Of a stretch of DNA of 8,101 bases, positions 1 to 8,101 are shown in pieces. Position 1 is the stretch's first letter, and the number at the start of each line of letters is the position of its first letter. The stretch is from assembly GCA_009469665.1 (NCBI GenBank), contig SSTB01000237.1:1-8101 (forward strand). The letters run 5' to 3'. Origin of the DNA: Azonexaceae bacterium (lineage in GTDB: Bacteria; Pseudomonadota; Gammaproteobacteria; Burkholderiales; Rhodocyclaceae). The notes beneath the pieces were generated by a model. It saw nothing but the letters and a program-made list of their open reading frames with translations, ran no database searches and had not been told where the DNA came from. A program made the translations under genes and the position numbers.

Positions 1-79
1 ACCGGTATCGAACTGCCTCACGATACACAGCAACGGTTTTTCCCCGACCCCAAGCACTCAACCGCAAAAGGAAATCAAC

Positions 80-2704
80 ATGCTTGAATCCTATCGCCAG
101 CACGTCGCCGAACGCGCCGCACTCGGCATTCCGCCACTGCCTTTGACGAAGCAGCAAACCGAAGCGCTCGTCGAGTTGCTGAAAGCGCCGCCGGCAGGCG
201 AAGAAGCCGCGCTTGTCGAGCTCATCACCTACCGCGTGCCGGCCGGTGTTGACGACGCCGCCAAGGTCAAGGCCGAATTCCTCAACGCCATTTGTCAGGG
301 CAAGGCTGCGTCGCCGCTCGTTTCACGCGCAAAGGCCACCGAGTTGCTTGGCACCATGGTCGGTGGCTATAACGTCAAACCGCTGATCGACCTGCTCGAC
401 GATGCCGAAGTCGGCACCGTCGCGGCCGCCGGGCTGAAAACCACCCTGTTGATGTTCGATGCCTTCCATGATGTGGCAGACAAGGCCAAGGCGGGTAGCG
501 CCAACGCCAAGGCGGTCATGCAGTCCTGGGCGGATGCCGAATGGTTTACCTCGCGCCCCGATGTGCCGGCGCAAATGAAGATCACCGTTTTCAAGGTCAC
601 CGGTGAAACGAATACCGACGATCTCTCACCCGCTCCCGATGCCTGGAGTCGCCCCGACATTCCTTTGCATGGTCTGGCCATGCTCAAGAACGCGCGCCCG
701 GGCATCGAGCCCGAAAAGCCGGGTGAACGCGGCCCGATCAAACTGATTGACCAGCTCAAGGCCAAGGGCCACCCGGTGGCTTATGTCGGCGACGTGGTGG
801 GCACCGGATCGAGCCGCAAATCGGCCACCAACTCAGTGTTGTGGTGGACGGGTGAGGACATTCCCTACGTGCCTAACAAGCGTTTTGGCGGCGTCTGCCT
901 GGGCGGCAAGATCGCACCGATTTTCTTCAACACCCAGGAAGACGCTGGCGCGCTGCCGGTTGAAATCGACGTCAGCCAAATGGACATGGGCGATGTCATC
1001 GATATTGCCATCGACCATGCCAAGGCCACTGTAACCGCCAGCAAGAACGGCACCCAAATCGCCTCGGCACCACTAAAAACCCACGTACTGCTCGACGAAG
1101 TTCGTGCCGGTGGCCGTATCAACCTGATCATTGGCCGTGGCCTTACCACCAAGGCGCGTGAGTTTCTTGGCTTGCCCGCCTCGACCCTGTTCCGCCTGCC
1201 GCAAGCCCCCAATGACACCGGCAAGGGCTTCACGCTGGCGCAAAAAATGGTTGGGCGTGCCTGCGGCCTGCCTGAAGTCAATGGCAAACAGGGCGGCATT
1301 CGCCCCGGCACCTATTGCGAACCCAAGATGACATCCGTGGGCAGCCAGGACACCACCGGCCCGATGACACGCGACGAACTCAAAGACCTCGCCTGCCTGG
1401 GCTTCTCGGCCGATCTGGTGATGCAATCGTTCTGCCACACCGCGGCTTACCCGAAATTGGTTGACGTCAAAACACATCGCACACTGCCATCGTTCATCAC
1501 TGCCCGCGGCGGCATTTCGCTCAAGCCTGGCGACGGTGTCATCCACTCCTGGCTCAATCGCTTCCTGCTGCCCGACACGGTGGGTACCGGCGGCGATTCG
1601 CACACCCGTTTCCCGATTGGCATTTCCTTCCCGGCGGGTTCCGGCCTGGTGGCTTTTGCCGCCGCTACCGGCGTCATGCCGCGCGATATGCCCGCGTCGG
1701 TGCTGGTGCGCTTCAAGGGGTCGATGGAAAAGGCGGGGGCGCGTGGTATCACGCTGCGCGATCTGGTCAACGCCATTCCGTATTACGCCATCAAGGCTGG
1801 GCTGCTCACGGTCGCCAAGCAGGGTAAGAAAAACATTTTCTCTGGCCGCATCCTCGAAATCGAAGGCCTGCCCGACCTCAAGGTCGAACAGGCTTTCGAG
1901 CTCACCGATGCCTCGGCCGAGCGCTCTGCCGCCGGTTGCACGGTGCGGCTCGACAAAGCCCCGATCGTCGAATACCTGCGCTCGAACATCACGCTGATGA
2001 AGTGGATGATCGCTGAAGGCTACGAAGACAAGCGCACGCTTGCCCGCCGCATTGCCGCCATGGAAGACTGGATTGCCAACGGCACCCTGCTCGCGCCGGA
2101 CGCCGATGCCGAATACGCGGCCGTCATCGACATCAACATCGATGACATCAACGAGCCCCTGCTCGCTTGCCCGAACGACCCGGACGACGTCAAGCCGTTG
2201 TCTGAAGTGGCTGGCGACAAGATTGACGAAGTGTTCATCGGCTCGTGCATGACTAACATTGGTCACTTCCGCGCTGCCGGCAAAGTGCTTGAAGGCAAGA
2301 GCGACATTCCAACGCGCCTGTGGATTGCCCCGCCCACCAAAATGGACGCCATGATCCTCAACGAAGAAGGCTACTACTCGGTGCTTGGCAAGAGCGGCGC
2401 GCGCATGGAAATGCCCGGCTGCTCGCTGTGCATGGGCAACCAGGCGCAGATCAAGAAAGGCAGCACGGCAGTCTCGACCTCGACGCGCAACTTCCCCAAC
2501 CGCCTGGGCATCGACACGCGCGTTTATCTGTCGTCGGCTGAACTCGCCGCCGTGTGTGCGCTGATGGGCAAGATACCCACGGTGGATGAATACCGCACAC
2601 AGGTCGCGGCAGTCAATGCCAAGGCCGCCGACGTGTATCGCTACATGAACTTCGATCAGATACCCGAGTTCGCCGACATCGCCAACGAACTGGCGGTGAG
2701 CTAA
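80..2704 (+). CDS. acnB: Aconitate hydratase B (aconitase B / 2-methylisocitrate dehydratase)
   Basis: AcnB isomerises citrate to isocitrate through cis-aconitate in the TCA cycle, in the cytoplasm; family members also hydrate 2-methyl-cis-aconitate in propionate breakdown. The 874-residue protein is collinear with E. coli AcnB (about 865) over its whole length, as judged from memory. Residues 1 to about 160 are the AcnB-specific HEAT-like domain. The swivel domain follows, with [19 protein letters not shown] (174-192) and [12 protein letters not shown] (241-252). The catalytic domain runs from about 390, with [10 protein letters not shown] from residue 505. The 4Fe-4S ligands are present: Cys723 (GSCMTN) and Cys781 and Cys784 (PGCSLC). 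Small insertions relative to E. coli lie near residues 400-405 and in [16 protein letters not shown]. The start is supported by the conserved [14 protein letters not shown] and by an AAGGA at 68-72, seven bases before the ATG. The 79 bases upstream show no clear promoter, and all three plus-strand frames are open there. It appears monocistronic at its 3' end. Confidence 0.98.
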   Translation: MLESYRQHVAERAALGIPPLPLTKQQTEALVELLKAPPAGEEAALVELITYRVPAGVDDAAKVKAEFLNAICQGKAASPLVSRAKATELLGTMVGGYNVKPLIDLLDDAEVGTVAAAGLKTTLLMFDAFHDVADKAKAGSANAKAVMQSWADAEWFTSRPDVPAQMKITVFKVTGETNTDDLSPAPDAWSRPDIPLHGLAMLKNARPGIEPEKPGERGPIKLIDQLKAKGHPVAYVGDVVGTGSSRKSATNSVLWWTGEDIPYVPNKRFGGVCLGGKIAPIFFNTQEDAGALPVEIDVSQMDMGDVIDIAIDHAKATVTASKNGTQIASAPLKTHVLLDEVRAGGRINLIIGRGLTTKAREFLGLPASTLFRLPQAPNDTGKGFTLAQKMVGRACGLPEVNGKQGGIRPGTYCEPKMTSVGSQDTTGPMTRDELKDLACLGFSADLVMQSFCHTAAYPKLVDVKTHRTLPSFITARGGISLKPGDGVIHSWLNRFLLPDTVGTGGDSHTRFPIGISFPAGSGLVAFAAATGVMPRDMPASVLVRFKGSMEKAGARGITLRDLVNAIPYYAIKAGLLTVAKQGKKNIFSGRILEIEGLPDLKVEQAFELTDASAERSAAGCTVRLDKAPIVEYLRSNITLMKWMIAEGYEDKRTLARRIAAMEDWIANGTLLAPDADAEYAAVIDINIDDINEPLLACPNDPDDVKPLSEVAGDKIDEVFIGSCMTNIGHFRAAGKVLEGKSDIPTRLWIAPPTKMDAMILNEEGYYSVLGKSGARMEMPGCSLCMGNQAQIKKGSTAVSTSTRNFPNRLGIDTRVYLSSAELAAVCALMGKIPTVDEYRTQVAAVNAKAADVYRYMNFDQIPEFADIANELAVS

Positions 2705-2733
2705 GCACCTCGGCCGTTCAGCATGCTGTAACC

Positions 2734-2769
2734 GAACCCCGCATCGAAACTGATGCGGGGTTCTTTTTT
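2734..2769 (+). terminator. Rho-independent terminator of acnB
   Basis: A perfect 12-base stem (2734-2745, GAACCCCGCATC, paired with 2752-2763) closes a six-base loop GAAACT and is followed at once by six T (2764-2769). It starts 30 bases after the acnB stop codon. There is no T-rich tract on the opposite strand after the stem, so it should act only for plus-strand transcription. It would keep acnB transcription out of the downstream SOS operon. Confidence 0.94.
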
Positions 2770-2819
2770 GTGCTGTTCCATTGTCTGGCGCTTGCGTCTG
2801 AATGCGGTCGGCGACAATG

Positions 2820-2929
2820 AAACTACAGTCATGGCGATACGGCGCAAGCAACGGTGTCCATCGCACTCTGGGCCGACACGCAGCTTGAACGCCTTATTTC
2901 TTGGCGCCGTATCGCCACGACTGTAGTTT
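2820..2929. repeat. 110-base inverted repeat with 26-base arms
   Basis: The left arm (2820-2845, beginning AAACTACAGTC) and the right arm (2904-2929, ending GACTGTAGTTT) are reverse complements at 25 of 26 positions. The single mismatch is 2831 against 2918. The arms enclose 58 bases that hold only a weak internal pairing (GTGTC near 2854 with GACAC near 2875). If the termini are set one base inward (2821-2928), both flanks read TGA (2818-2820 and 2929-2931), which could be a 3-base target duplication or chance. No T-tract follows the right arm, so it is not a standard terminator. It lies upstream of the imuA promoter and would not be in that transcript. The symmetry is directly seen; identity as a MITE-like element or structured intergenic repeat is inference. 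Confidence 0.9.
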
Positions 2930-2953
2930 GAGGCCGGCTTCATGGCAGGCAGC

Positions 2954-2982
2954 TTGCAAACATTCGATTGCTGTATAAAAAT
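2954..2982 (+). promoter_or_regulatory. Probable promoter of the imuA-imuB-dnaE2 operon
   Basis: A TTGCAA (2954-2959) resembling a -35 element is followed after 17 bases by AAAAAT (2977-2982) as a possible -10; each matches the sigma-70 consensus at 4 of 6 positions. An alternative -10 is TATAAA (2974-2979), with a short 14-base spacer. In either case the -10 lies inside the LexA box, as expected for an SOS promoter. Transcription would begin about 20 bases before the imuA ATG. The exact boxes are uncertain. Confidence 0.4.
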
Positions 2983-2986
2983 ACAG
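2971..2986. promoter_or_regulatory. LexA operator (SOS box) of the imu operon
   Basis: The sequence CTGTATAAAAATACAG fits the proteobacterial LexA consensus CTGT-N8-ACAG, and its outer six bases on each side (CTGTAT and ATACAG) are perfectly symmetrical around AAAA. It ends 25 bases before the imuA ATG and covers the likely -10 element, so bound LexA should block transcription. imuA-imuB-dnaE2 cassettes are established LexA regulon members in several bacteria, which agrees with this site. Confidence 0.93.
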
Positions 2987-3011
2987 TTATCGAATCCCAA
3001 GACCCTTGACC

Positions 3012-3791
3012 ATGACATCGCTTGGCGCTACCTGCCCAGACAATGCCGGTTTGCTGCAAGCCATTCTTGCCCGGCCCGATGTCTGGCGTGGCGATGCCCT
3101 GGCAGCCGCACCGCTGCCCGGTGTGGCCACGGGTTTTGCGGCACTGGATGCTGAATTGCCTGGCGGTGGCTGGCCCCGTGGCGGACTGGTCGAGCTGCTG
3201 CTGGCGCAATCCGGCATTGGCGAGCTGTCGCTGCTGATGCCGGCGCTGGCCAGCCTGTCGCTCAATGAAAGGGCCTGGATCGCCTGCATTGCGCCGCCGC
3301 AGCCACTGTTTGCGCCGGCCTGGGCAAGCGCTGGCGTGAATCTGGCGCAACTTGTCGTGACCCGTGCTGGCATTGGCGACGCAGCATGGGCATGTGCCCG
3401 CGTGCTCGATACCACAGGGGTCGGTGCATTGCTGGCCTGGCTACCCGCCTGCCCGGGCAATACCCTGCGGCGGCTGCAAATACTGGCCGAACGTGGCCGC
3501 ACCCTCGCCTTTGTGATGCGGCCGGCACACTGTGCCGATCAGCCCTCGCCCGCGCCCCTGCGATTGCGACTCGATGCAGGGCCCGAAAAACACCGGCCCG
3601 CCGGCTACCGTTCGCTCGCCGTGCAGGTGCTGAAACGGCGTGGCGGTGCACAGACCGCCGTGTTGCATCTGGGACTGCCGCGGCTGCGCCCTGAGCGTAG
3701 TGTTGCCCCGGCCTTGTCCGGTTTTGGCGATGCTCCGGTAGATCAAACACATGCTCTGGCTGGGCCTGCACTTTCCGCGCCTTGCGCTTGA
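3012..3791 (+). CDS. imuA: Translesion synthesis accessory protein ImuA (RecA/SulA-like)
   Basis: ImuA is an SOS-induced accessory of the ImuB-DnaE2 mutagenic polymerase complex, a distant relative of the RecA/SulA superfamily that acts at damaged DNA. The protein has 259 residues. Typical family features are WRG near 25-27, TGFAALDAELPGGGWPRG (40-57) and the following LVELLLAQSGIGELSLLMPAL (59-79). The segment that corresponds to the RecA Walker A loop reads AQSGIGEL and lacks the usual GKT/S, so ATP binding of the normal kind is doubtful. The C-terminus is basic and ends in a low-complexity tail that overlaps imuB. I chose the ATG at 3012; an in-frame TTG at 3006 would add two residues. Neither has a good ribosome binding site. 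It is the first gene of the operon, 25 bases after the LexA box. Confidence 0.93.
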   Translation: MTSLGATCPDNAGLLQAILARPDVWRGDALAAAPLPGVATGFAALDAELPGGGWPRGGLVELLLAQSGIGELSLLMPALASLSLNERAWIACIAPPQPLFAPAWASAGVNLAQLVVTRAGIGDAAWACARVLDTTGVGALLAWLPACPGNTLRRLQILAERGRTLAFVMRPAHCADQPSPAPLRLRLDAGPEKHRPAGYRSLAVQVLKRRGGAQTAVLHLGLPRLRPERSVAPALSGFGDAPVDQTHALAGPALSAPCA

Positions 3792-5259
3792 CGTGCTGGC
3801 GCCGCAGCCCGAAGCCGTCGCAGTCATTGCCGACGAGCGCATCGTGCTTGCCGATGCGGTAGCCGAAGCCGCCGGCATACGGCCTGGCATGCGCCTGGCA
3901 ACCGCCTGGGCACATCTGCCGCAGCTCACGGTGCTGGAACGCCGTCCCGATCTCGAAGCGGCAGCATTGAACACCCTGGCTTGCTGGGCTGGTGCCTTCA
4001 CGCCCGAGGTCTGCCAAATGCCAGCACTCAGCCTGCTGCTCGATGTGGGCAGTTGCCTGCGCCTTTTTGGTGGCGCCGATGCCTTGCTGCAACAGGTGTT
4101 CGATGGCTGTGTTGCCCAGGGGTTTGGCGTGCACGCTGCCTTTGCGCCCACACCGCTGGCGGCAAGCTGGCTGGCCCAGGTGTCACCTGGCACGCATTGC
4201 TTTTGCCCGACCACCCTGCGCAAGGCACTCGCTGCCTTGCCCGTTGCAGTGCTGGAAGCACCACCTGAAACAAGCGCACGGCTGAACAGTTTCGGGCTGA
4301 CGCATCTGGCCGACCTGCTCGCGTTACCGCCGTCGGCATTGATGCGCCGGATCGGCACCACACCAGTGCTGGCCATGTCGCGGGCGCTGGGCGACCTGCC
4401 CGACCCCAGGCCGCGCTTTGCCTTTCCACCGCGCTTTGCCCAAACGCTGGAACTGCCCGCACAGGTCGATCATGCCGCCGCCCTGCTGTTTGCCGCCCAG
4501 CGGCTGGTAGCCGCCCTGTGTGGCTGGCTGGCACAGCGCAGTGCCGGCATCACCGGCTGCATGTTGTGGCTGGAGCACGAGCGCGGCAAAGACAAGCGCG
4601 CATCGGCCAGCCGCGTCGAGCTGAATTTTTCTGACGCCACCCGCAACCCGGATCGCATGCGCCGGGTGCTGCGCGAACGCCTGGAGCGTTATCGCCTGCC
4701 GGCCCCCGTGCTGGCCATGCGCCTCGAAGCCCATGCACCGGCGGCGCTGCCCGGCCGGTCTGGCCAGCTATTCACCACGGGCGCTGGCAGCGCGGTAGAA
4801 CCCGGCAGCATTGCAGCGCTGGTCGAATGCCTGCAAGCCCGGCTGGGCGCCGACAGTGTCTTGCGTCCCGAAGTCGTCGCCGATCACCGCCCGGAATGCG
4901 CAACCCGACTGCGGCCCTGGTCGCTCTCGCCGGCAATCACCGACACAAACACGCACGCAAAATCGCGCAGCATGTCAAATGCAGCAACCCAGGGGCAAGT
5001 ACCCGATCACATGCGCCCCCTGTGGCTGCTGCCTGAGCCCGAAGCCCTGGCTGAACAAAATGGCCGGCCGCAACGCCATGGCCCGCTGCAACTGATTGCC
5101 GGGCCTGAGCGCATTGAAAGCGGCTGGTGGGATGCCGGCGAAGCGCAGGCTGTGGGCGATGTGCGCCGCGACTACTTCATTGCCCGCTCGCCGCGCCACG
5201 AATGCCTGTGGATTTTCCGCACCGAGGCCGGCTGGTTCCTGCATGGGGTGTTTGCATGA
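3751..5259 (+). CDS. imuB: ImuB, catalytically inactive Y-family polymerase homologue
   Basis: ImuB is the hub of the mutasome: it binds the beta clamp, ImuA and DnaE2 and delivers DnaE2 to lesions, without polymerase activity of its own. The 502-residue protein starts with the family-typical [14 protein letters not shown]. Residues 1 to about 225 are the polymerase-like palm/fingers region and about 226-340 the little-finger region. The place of the Y-family SIDEA catalytic motif reads [18 protein letters not shown] (91-108), without the Asp-Glu pair, and the first-motif acidic residues are also absent. A clamp-binding motif is expected around GRSGQLF (335-341), but a clean QLxLF is not present. 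After a variable linker (about 391-418), the conserved C-terminal block has [12 protein letters not shown] (422-433), [11 protein letters not shown] (451-461) and DVRRDYF (470-476). A few residues, AGEAQAVG, sit between WWD and DVRRDY where I recall shorter spacing. It overlaps imuA by 41 bases and dnaE2 by four. Confidence 0.96.
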   Translation: MLWLGLHFPRLALDVLAPQPEAVAVIADERIVLADAVAEAAGIRPGMRLATAWAHLPQLTVLERRPDLEAAALNTLACWAGAFTPEVCQMPALSLLLDVGSCLRLFGGADALLQQVFDGCVAQGFGVHAAFAPTPLAASWLAQVSPGTHCFCPTTLRKALAALPVAVLEAPPETSARLNSFGLTHLADLLALPPSALMRRIGTTPVLAMSRALGDLPDPRPRFAFPPRFAQTLELPAQVDHAAALLFAAQRLVAALCGWLAQRSAGITGCMLWLEHERGKDKRASASRVELNFSDATRNPDRMRRVLRERLERYRLPAPVLAMRLEAHAPAALPGRSGQLFTTGAGSAVEPGSIAALVECLQARLGADSVLRPEVVADHRPECATRLRPWSLSPAITDTNTHAKSRSMSNAATQGQVPDHMRPLWLLPEPEALAEQNGRPQRHGPLQLIAGPERIESGWWDAGEAQAVGDVRRDYFIARSPRHECLWIFRTEAGWFLHGVFA

Positions 5260-8101
5260 GCGCTGCGCTGCCGGCCTACGCCGAACTGCATTGCCTGTCG
5301 AACTTCAGCTTTTTGCGCGGCGCCTCGCACCCTGCTGAGCTGGTGCAGCGCGCGCAGGCACTGGGTTATGCCGCGCTGGCACTGACCGACGAGTGTTCCT
5401 TTGCCGGCATCGTGCGGGCGCATCAGGCAGCCAAAGCTTGCGGCCTGCCGCTCATCATCGGCAGCGAGTTCGTGCTCGACGACGGGCTCAAGCTGGTGTT
5501 GTTGGCCATGAACCGTGCCGGATACGGCAACCTGTCGGCGTTGATCACACTGGCCAGACGCCGCGCCAGCAAAGGGCATTACCGCCTCACCCGTGGCGAT
5601 CTCGATGTGCGGCCCGCACTCACCGCACCATCGGGGGCGGTGCCGGATTGCCTGGCGCTATGGGTGCCCGGTGCCACATCCACCGTCGCCGATGGCCGCT
5701 GGCTTGCCGCGTGTTTTCCCGGCCGTGCCTGGCTGGCCATCGAGCTGCATGCGGATGGCATCAGCGATGATCGTGGCCGCCTTGCCCGGCATCTGGCCCT
5801 GGCGCAGCTTGCCGGCCTGCCGGCAGTGGCTGCGGGCGATGTTCACATGCATGCCCGCAGTCGACGTGCATTGCAAGACACCCTGACCGCCATCCGCCTC
5901 AAAACCACCGTGTTTGCCGCTGGTCATGCCCTCTTTGCCAATGGCGAACGCCACTTGCGCAGCCGCCTGCGGCTGAGCCGCCTATATCCGGCCAAACTGC
6001 TGGCCGAAAGCCTGGTCATCGCTGCGCGCTGCACCTTTTCGCTGGACGAACTGCGGTACGAGTATCCAGACGAAGTTGTGCCCCACGGCCAGACCGCCGC
6101 CAGCTTTCTGCGCACCGAGGTCGAGCGCGGGCTGGCCCGACGGTATCCCGATGGTATCGCCATGGATGTTCGCGAACGTATCGCGCATGAATTGCAACTG
6201 ATTGCCGAGCTGCGCTATGAAGCCTATTTTCTGACCGTGTACGACATCGTGGCGTTTGCGCGTCGCCAGGGCATTTTGTGTCAAGGTCGTGGTGCGGCGG
6301 CGAATTCGGCGGTGTGTTACGCGCTTGGCATTACCGAGGTAAACCCGGCGCATTCGCAATTGCTGTTCGAGCGTTTCATTTCAAAGGAACGCGATGAACC
6401 GCCCGACATCGATGTCGACTTTGAGCACGAGCGACGCGAAGAAGTCATCCAGTACATCTACAACAAATACGGTCGCGAACGTGCCGCGCTGGCGGCAGCG
6501 CTGAGCACCTGGCATGTACGCGGCGCCTTGCGCGATGTCGGGCGGGCACTGGGCTTTGGCAAGGCCCAGATCGACGCGCTGGCATCGTCGCTGGCCTGGT
6601 GGGACAAACGGGAACAACTGCCCGACCGACTGCGCAGCGTCGGCATTGACCCCGACGCGCCGCGCGTCGCCAAATGGCTGGCGCTGACCGATGCGCTGCG
6701 CGGATTTCCGCGCCACCTGTCGCAGCACGTGGGCGGTTTTGTCGTCTCGCGCGGACCGCTGTCGCGTCTTGTGCCGATTGAAAACGCCGCCATGGAAAAA
6801 CGCAGCGTTATCCAGTGGGACAAGGACGACCTCGACGCTGTCGGCCTGCTCAAGGTGGATGTGCTGGCGCTGGGCATGTTGTCGGCGCTGCGACGCATGC
6901 TCGACCTGGTCGGCGCCAAGCGCCAGCAGCCGTTTGCGCTGGCCGACATACCGGCCGATGATCGACCAACTTACGCAATGATCGGGCGTGCCGACACGGT
7001 CGGTGTTTTTCAGATTGAATCACGGGCGCAAATGTCCATGCTGCCCCGCTTGCAGCCACGCAATTTCTACGACCTGGTCATCGAAGTGGCCCTGGTGCGC
7101 CCCGGCCCCATTCAGGGTGGCATGGTGCATCCCTACTTGCGCCGGCGTACCGGCATCGATCCGGTAACCTACCCCAGCGCTGCGGTCAGGCAGGTGCTCG
7201 AACGCACACTGGGCGTGCCGATTTTTCAGGAACAGGTCATGCAACTGGCCATTGTGGCGGCCGGTTTCACACCCGGCGAAGCCGACCGCCTGCGGCGCGC
7301 CATGGCGGCCTGGAAACGTCAGGGCGATCTCAAACCCTTCGAGGCCCGGCTGCTGGCCGGCATGCACGCACGTGGCTATGCCGACGAATTTGCCCGGCGC
7401 ATCGTGGCGCAGATTCGCGGCTTTGGCGAATACGGTTTTCCCGAATCACATGCCGCCAGCTTTGCACTGCTGGTGTATTTCTCGGCCTGGATCAAATGTC
7501 ACGAACCGGCGATTTTTCTGTGTGCCCTGCTCAACAGCCAACCCATGGGCTTTTATTCACCATCGCAATTGGTTCAGGATGCGCGGCGCCAGGGCGTGGA
7601 CGTGCGTGCGGTAGACGTCACGGCAAGCCACTGGGAAGCCGTGCTTGAAGGCAAGGCCGTGCGGCTTGGGCTGACCACGATTCGCGGCCTTGCGCAAAAC
7701 GTAGCCGAACGGATTGTGACGGCCAGATGCCATCAGCATTTCACCGATGTAGCCGATCTCACGGCGCGTTGCGGTTTGACGCGCGCCGAACTCGACCGGC
7801 TGGCCGCCGCCGATGCCTTGCGCAGCCTGGCCGGGCATCGCCGCCAAGCCGCATGGGAGGCGGCAGCAGCCCCGGTGCAGCGCGACTTGCTGGCCGAGGT
7901 GGCGGTTAGCGAAGCCGCACTTGCCAGCACAACAGGCGGCTTGCGCGCCGCCACCGAGGGCCAGGAAATCGTGGCCGACTACGCAACCCAGGGGTTGTCG
8001 CTGCGTCGTCATCCACTGGCATTGCTGCGCCAGCGCCTGACCGCCGCCAGGTTCATCGCCGCCGATGTGCTTCACACCTGTGCTGATCGGCAGGTGGTGC
8101 G
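5256..8101 (+). CDS. dnaE2: Error-prone DNA polymerase DnaE2 (ImuC), cut at the window end
   Basis: DnaE2 is a C-family polymerase related to the Pol III alpha subunit that performs mutagenic translesion synthesis with ImuA and ImuB. From the ATG in the ATGA overlap with imuB, the frame stays open for 948 codons to the window edge. Family members are roughly 1020-1080 residues, so about 80-120 residues are missing. The N-terminal PHP domain begins [15 protein letters not shown] (10-24); Asp45 lies in the following LTDECSFAG. The polymerase core has [17 protein letters not shown] (344-360), catalytic PDIDVDF (383-389, with Asp386 and Asp388) and the third Asp535 in LLKVDVLAL. Also clear are VGVFQIES (582-589) and [15 protein letters not shown] (727-741), followed by a helix-hairpin-helix region and the beginning of the C-terminal part (RRHPLALLR). 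GGGGTG at 5245-5250 is a good ribosome binding site five bases before the ATG. The visible part looks intact and functional. Confidence 0.97.
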   Translation, partial: MSAALPAYAELHCLSNFSFLRGASHPAELVQRAQALGYAALALTDECSFAGIVRAHQAAKACGLPLIIGSEFVLDDGLKLVLLAMNRAGYGNLSALITLARRRASKGHYRLTRGDLDVRPALTAPSGAVPDCLALWVPGATSTVADGRWLAACFPGRAWLAIELHADGISDDRGRLARHLALAQLAGLPAVAAGDVHMHARSRRALQDTLTAIRLKTTVFAAGHALFANGERHLRSRLRLSRLYPAKLLAESLVIAARCTFSLDELRYEYPDEVVPHGQTAASFLRTEVERGLARRYPDGIAMDVRERIAHELQLIAELRYEAYFLTVYDIVAFARRQGILCQGRGAAANSAVCYALGITEVNPAHSQLLFERFISKERDEPPDIDVDFEHERREEVIQYIYNKYGRERAALAAALSTWHVRGALRDVGRALGFGKAQIDALASSLAWWDKREQLPDRLRSVGIDPDAPRVAKWLALTDALRGFPRHLSQHVGGFVVSRGPLSRLVPIENAAMEKRSVIQWDKDDLDAVGLLKVDVLALGMLSALRRMLDLVGAKRQQPFALADIPADDRPTYAMIGRADTVGVFQIESRAQMSMLPRLQPRNFYDLVIEVALVRPGPIQGGMVHPYLRRRTGIDPVTYPSAAVRQVLERTLGVPIFQEQVMQLAIVAAGFTPGEADRLRRAMAAWKRQGDLKPFEARLLAGMHARGYADEFARRIVAQIRGFGEYGFPESHAASFALLVYFSAWIKCHEPAIFLCALLNSQPMGFYSPSQLVQDARRQGVDVRAVDVTASHWEAVLEGKAVRLGLTTIRGLAQNVAERIVTARCHQHFTDVADLTARCGLTRAELDRLAAADALRSLAGHRRQAAWEAAAAPVQRDLLAEVAVSEAALASTTGGLRAATEGQEIVADYATQGLSLRRHPLALLRQRLTAARFIAADVLHTCADRQVV

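Larger units (their letters stand above)
2705..3011. other. Intergenic region between acnB and imuA
   Basis: This gap separates a metabolic gene from the SOS operon. In order it holds the acnB terminator, about 50 bases without recognisable signals, a 110-base inverted repeat, and the LexA-controlled promoter of imuA. I see no convincing coding sequence, tRNA or other RNA gene in it. A minus-strand open frame (2701-3018) runs through the terminator and the inverted repeat, and its protein resembles nothing I know. Confidence 0.8.

Noticed and set aside
1..87. Open frame from the left edge to a TGA at 85-87 as the tail of an upstream gene
   Set aside because: All three plus-strand frames are open over this short stretch and the encoded residues match nothing I recognise, so no call is justified.
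1073..2866. A 597-codon minus-strand open frame antisense to acnB
   Set aside because: It lies almost wholly opposite the highly conserved acnB, runs into the terminator, has no recognisable domain, and its His/Arg/Gly/Ala-rich composition is what the complement of a GC-biased gene gives.
2820..2929. Inverted repeat as an integron attC site or a second terminator
   Set aside because: The ends do not show the RYYYAAC and GTTRRRY core sites of attC, and neither arm is followed by a T-tract.
2701..3018. A 105-codon minus-strand open frame in the intergenic region
   Set aside because: It translates through the acnB terminator hairpin and both arms of the inverted repeat, which is not credible for a protein gene.
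3222..3236. ELSLL in ImuA (residues 71-75) as a beta-clamp motif
   Set aside because: It sits in a predicted core helix of the RecA-like segment where family members commonly carry similar Leu-rich residues, so the likeness to QLSLF is probably accidental.
3262..4376. Long minus-strand open frames (290 and 311 codons) opposite imuA and imuB
   Set aside because: They overlap each other and two well-recognised genes, resemble no known family, and fit the low stop-codon frequency of high-GC DNA.
1..8101. A previously undescribed multi-gene system in the window
   Set aside because: All long genes are explained by acnB and the established imuA-imuB-dnaE2 cassette; only the inverted repeat remains unexplained.

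Overview
The window is high-GC bacterial chromosome with dense, same-strand genes. It is most likely from a betaproteobacterium. That placement rests on the AcnB-type aconitase, the proteobacterial form of the imuA-imuB-dnaE2 cassette and the base composition; it is an inference, and a related gammaproteobacterium is not excluded. No phage, transposase, CRISPR or RNA genes were seen.

Layout. Bases 80-2704 carry acnB, the TCA-cycle aconitase, complete and with all three iron-sulfur cysteines. It is closed by a textbook rho-independent terminator (2734-2769). The 307-base gap before the next gene also holds a 110-base inverted repeat with 26-base arms (2820-2929) and then a perfect LexA box (2971-2986) lying over a probable promoter. 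From 3012 to the right edge runs a tightly packed operon: imuA (3012-3791), imuB (3751-5259) and dnaE2 (5256 onward, cut off by the window end after 948 codons). imuA and imuB overlap by 41 bases; imuB and dnaE2 overlap by 4 (ATGA).

How it works together. The three right-hand genes are the known SOS mutagenesis cassette ('mutasome'). Under DNA damage, LexA cleavage would free the promoter. ImuA and the catalytically inactive Y-family protein ImuB would then act as adaptors that bring the error-prone polymerase DnaE2 (ImuC) to the clamp at lesions. acnB is metabolically unrelated and is insulated by its terminator.

The cassette is an established system, so I do not claim a new one. The least explained element is the 110-base inverted repeat between the terminator and the SOS promoter, which could be a small non-autonomous mobile element or a structured intergenic repeat.
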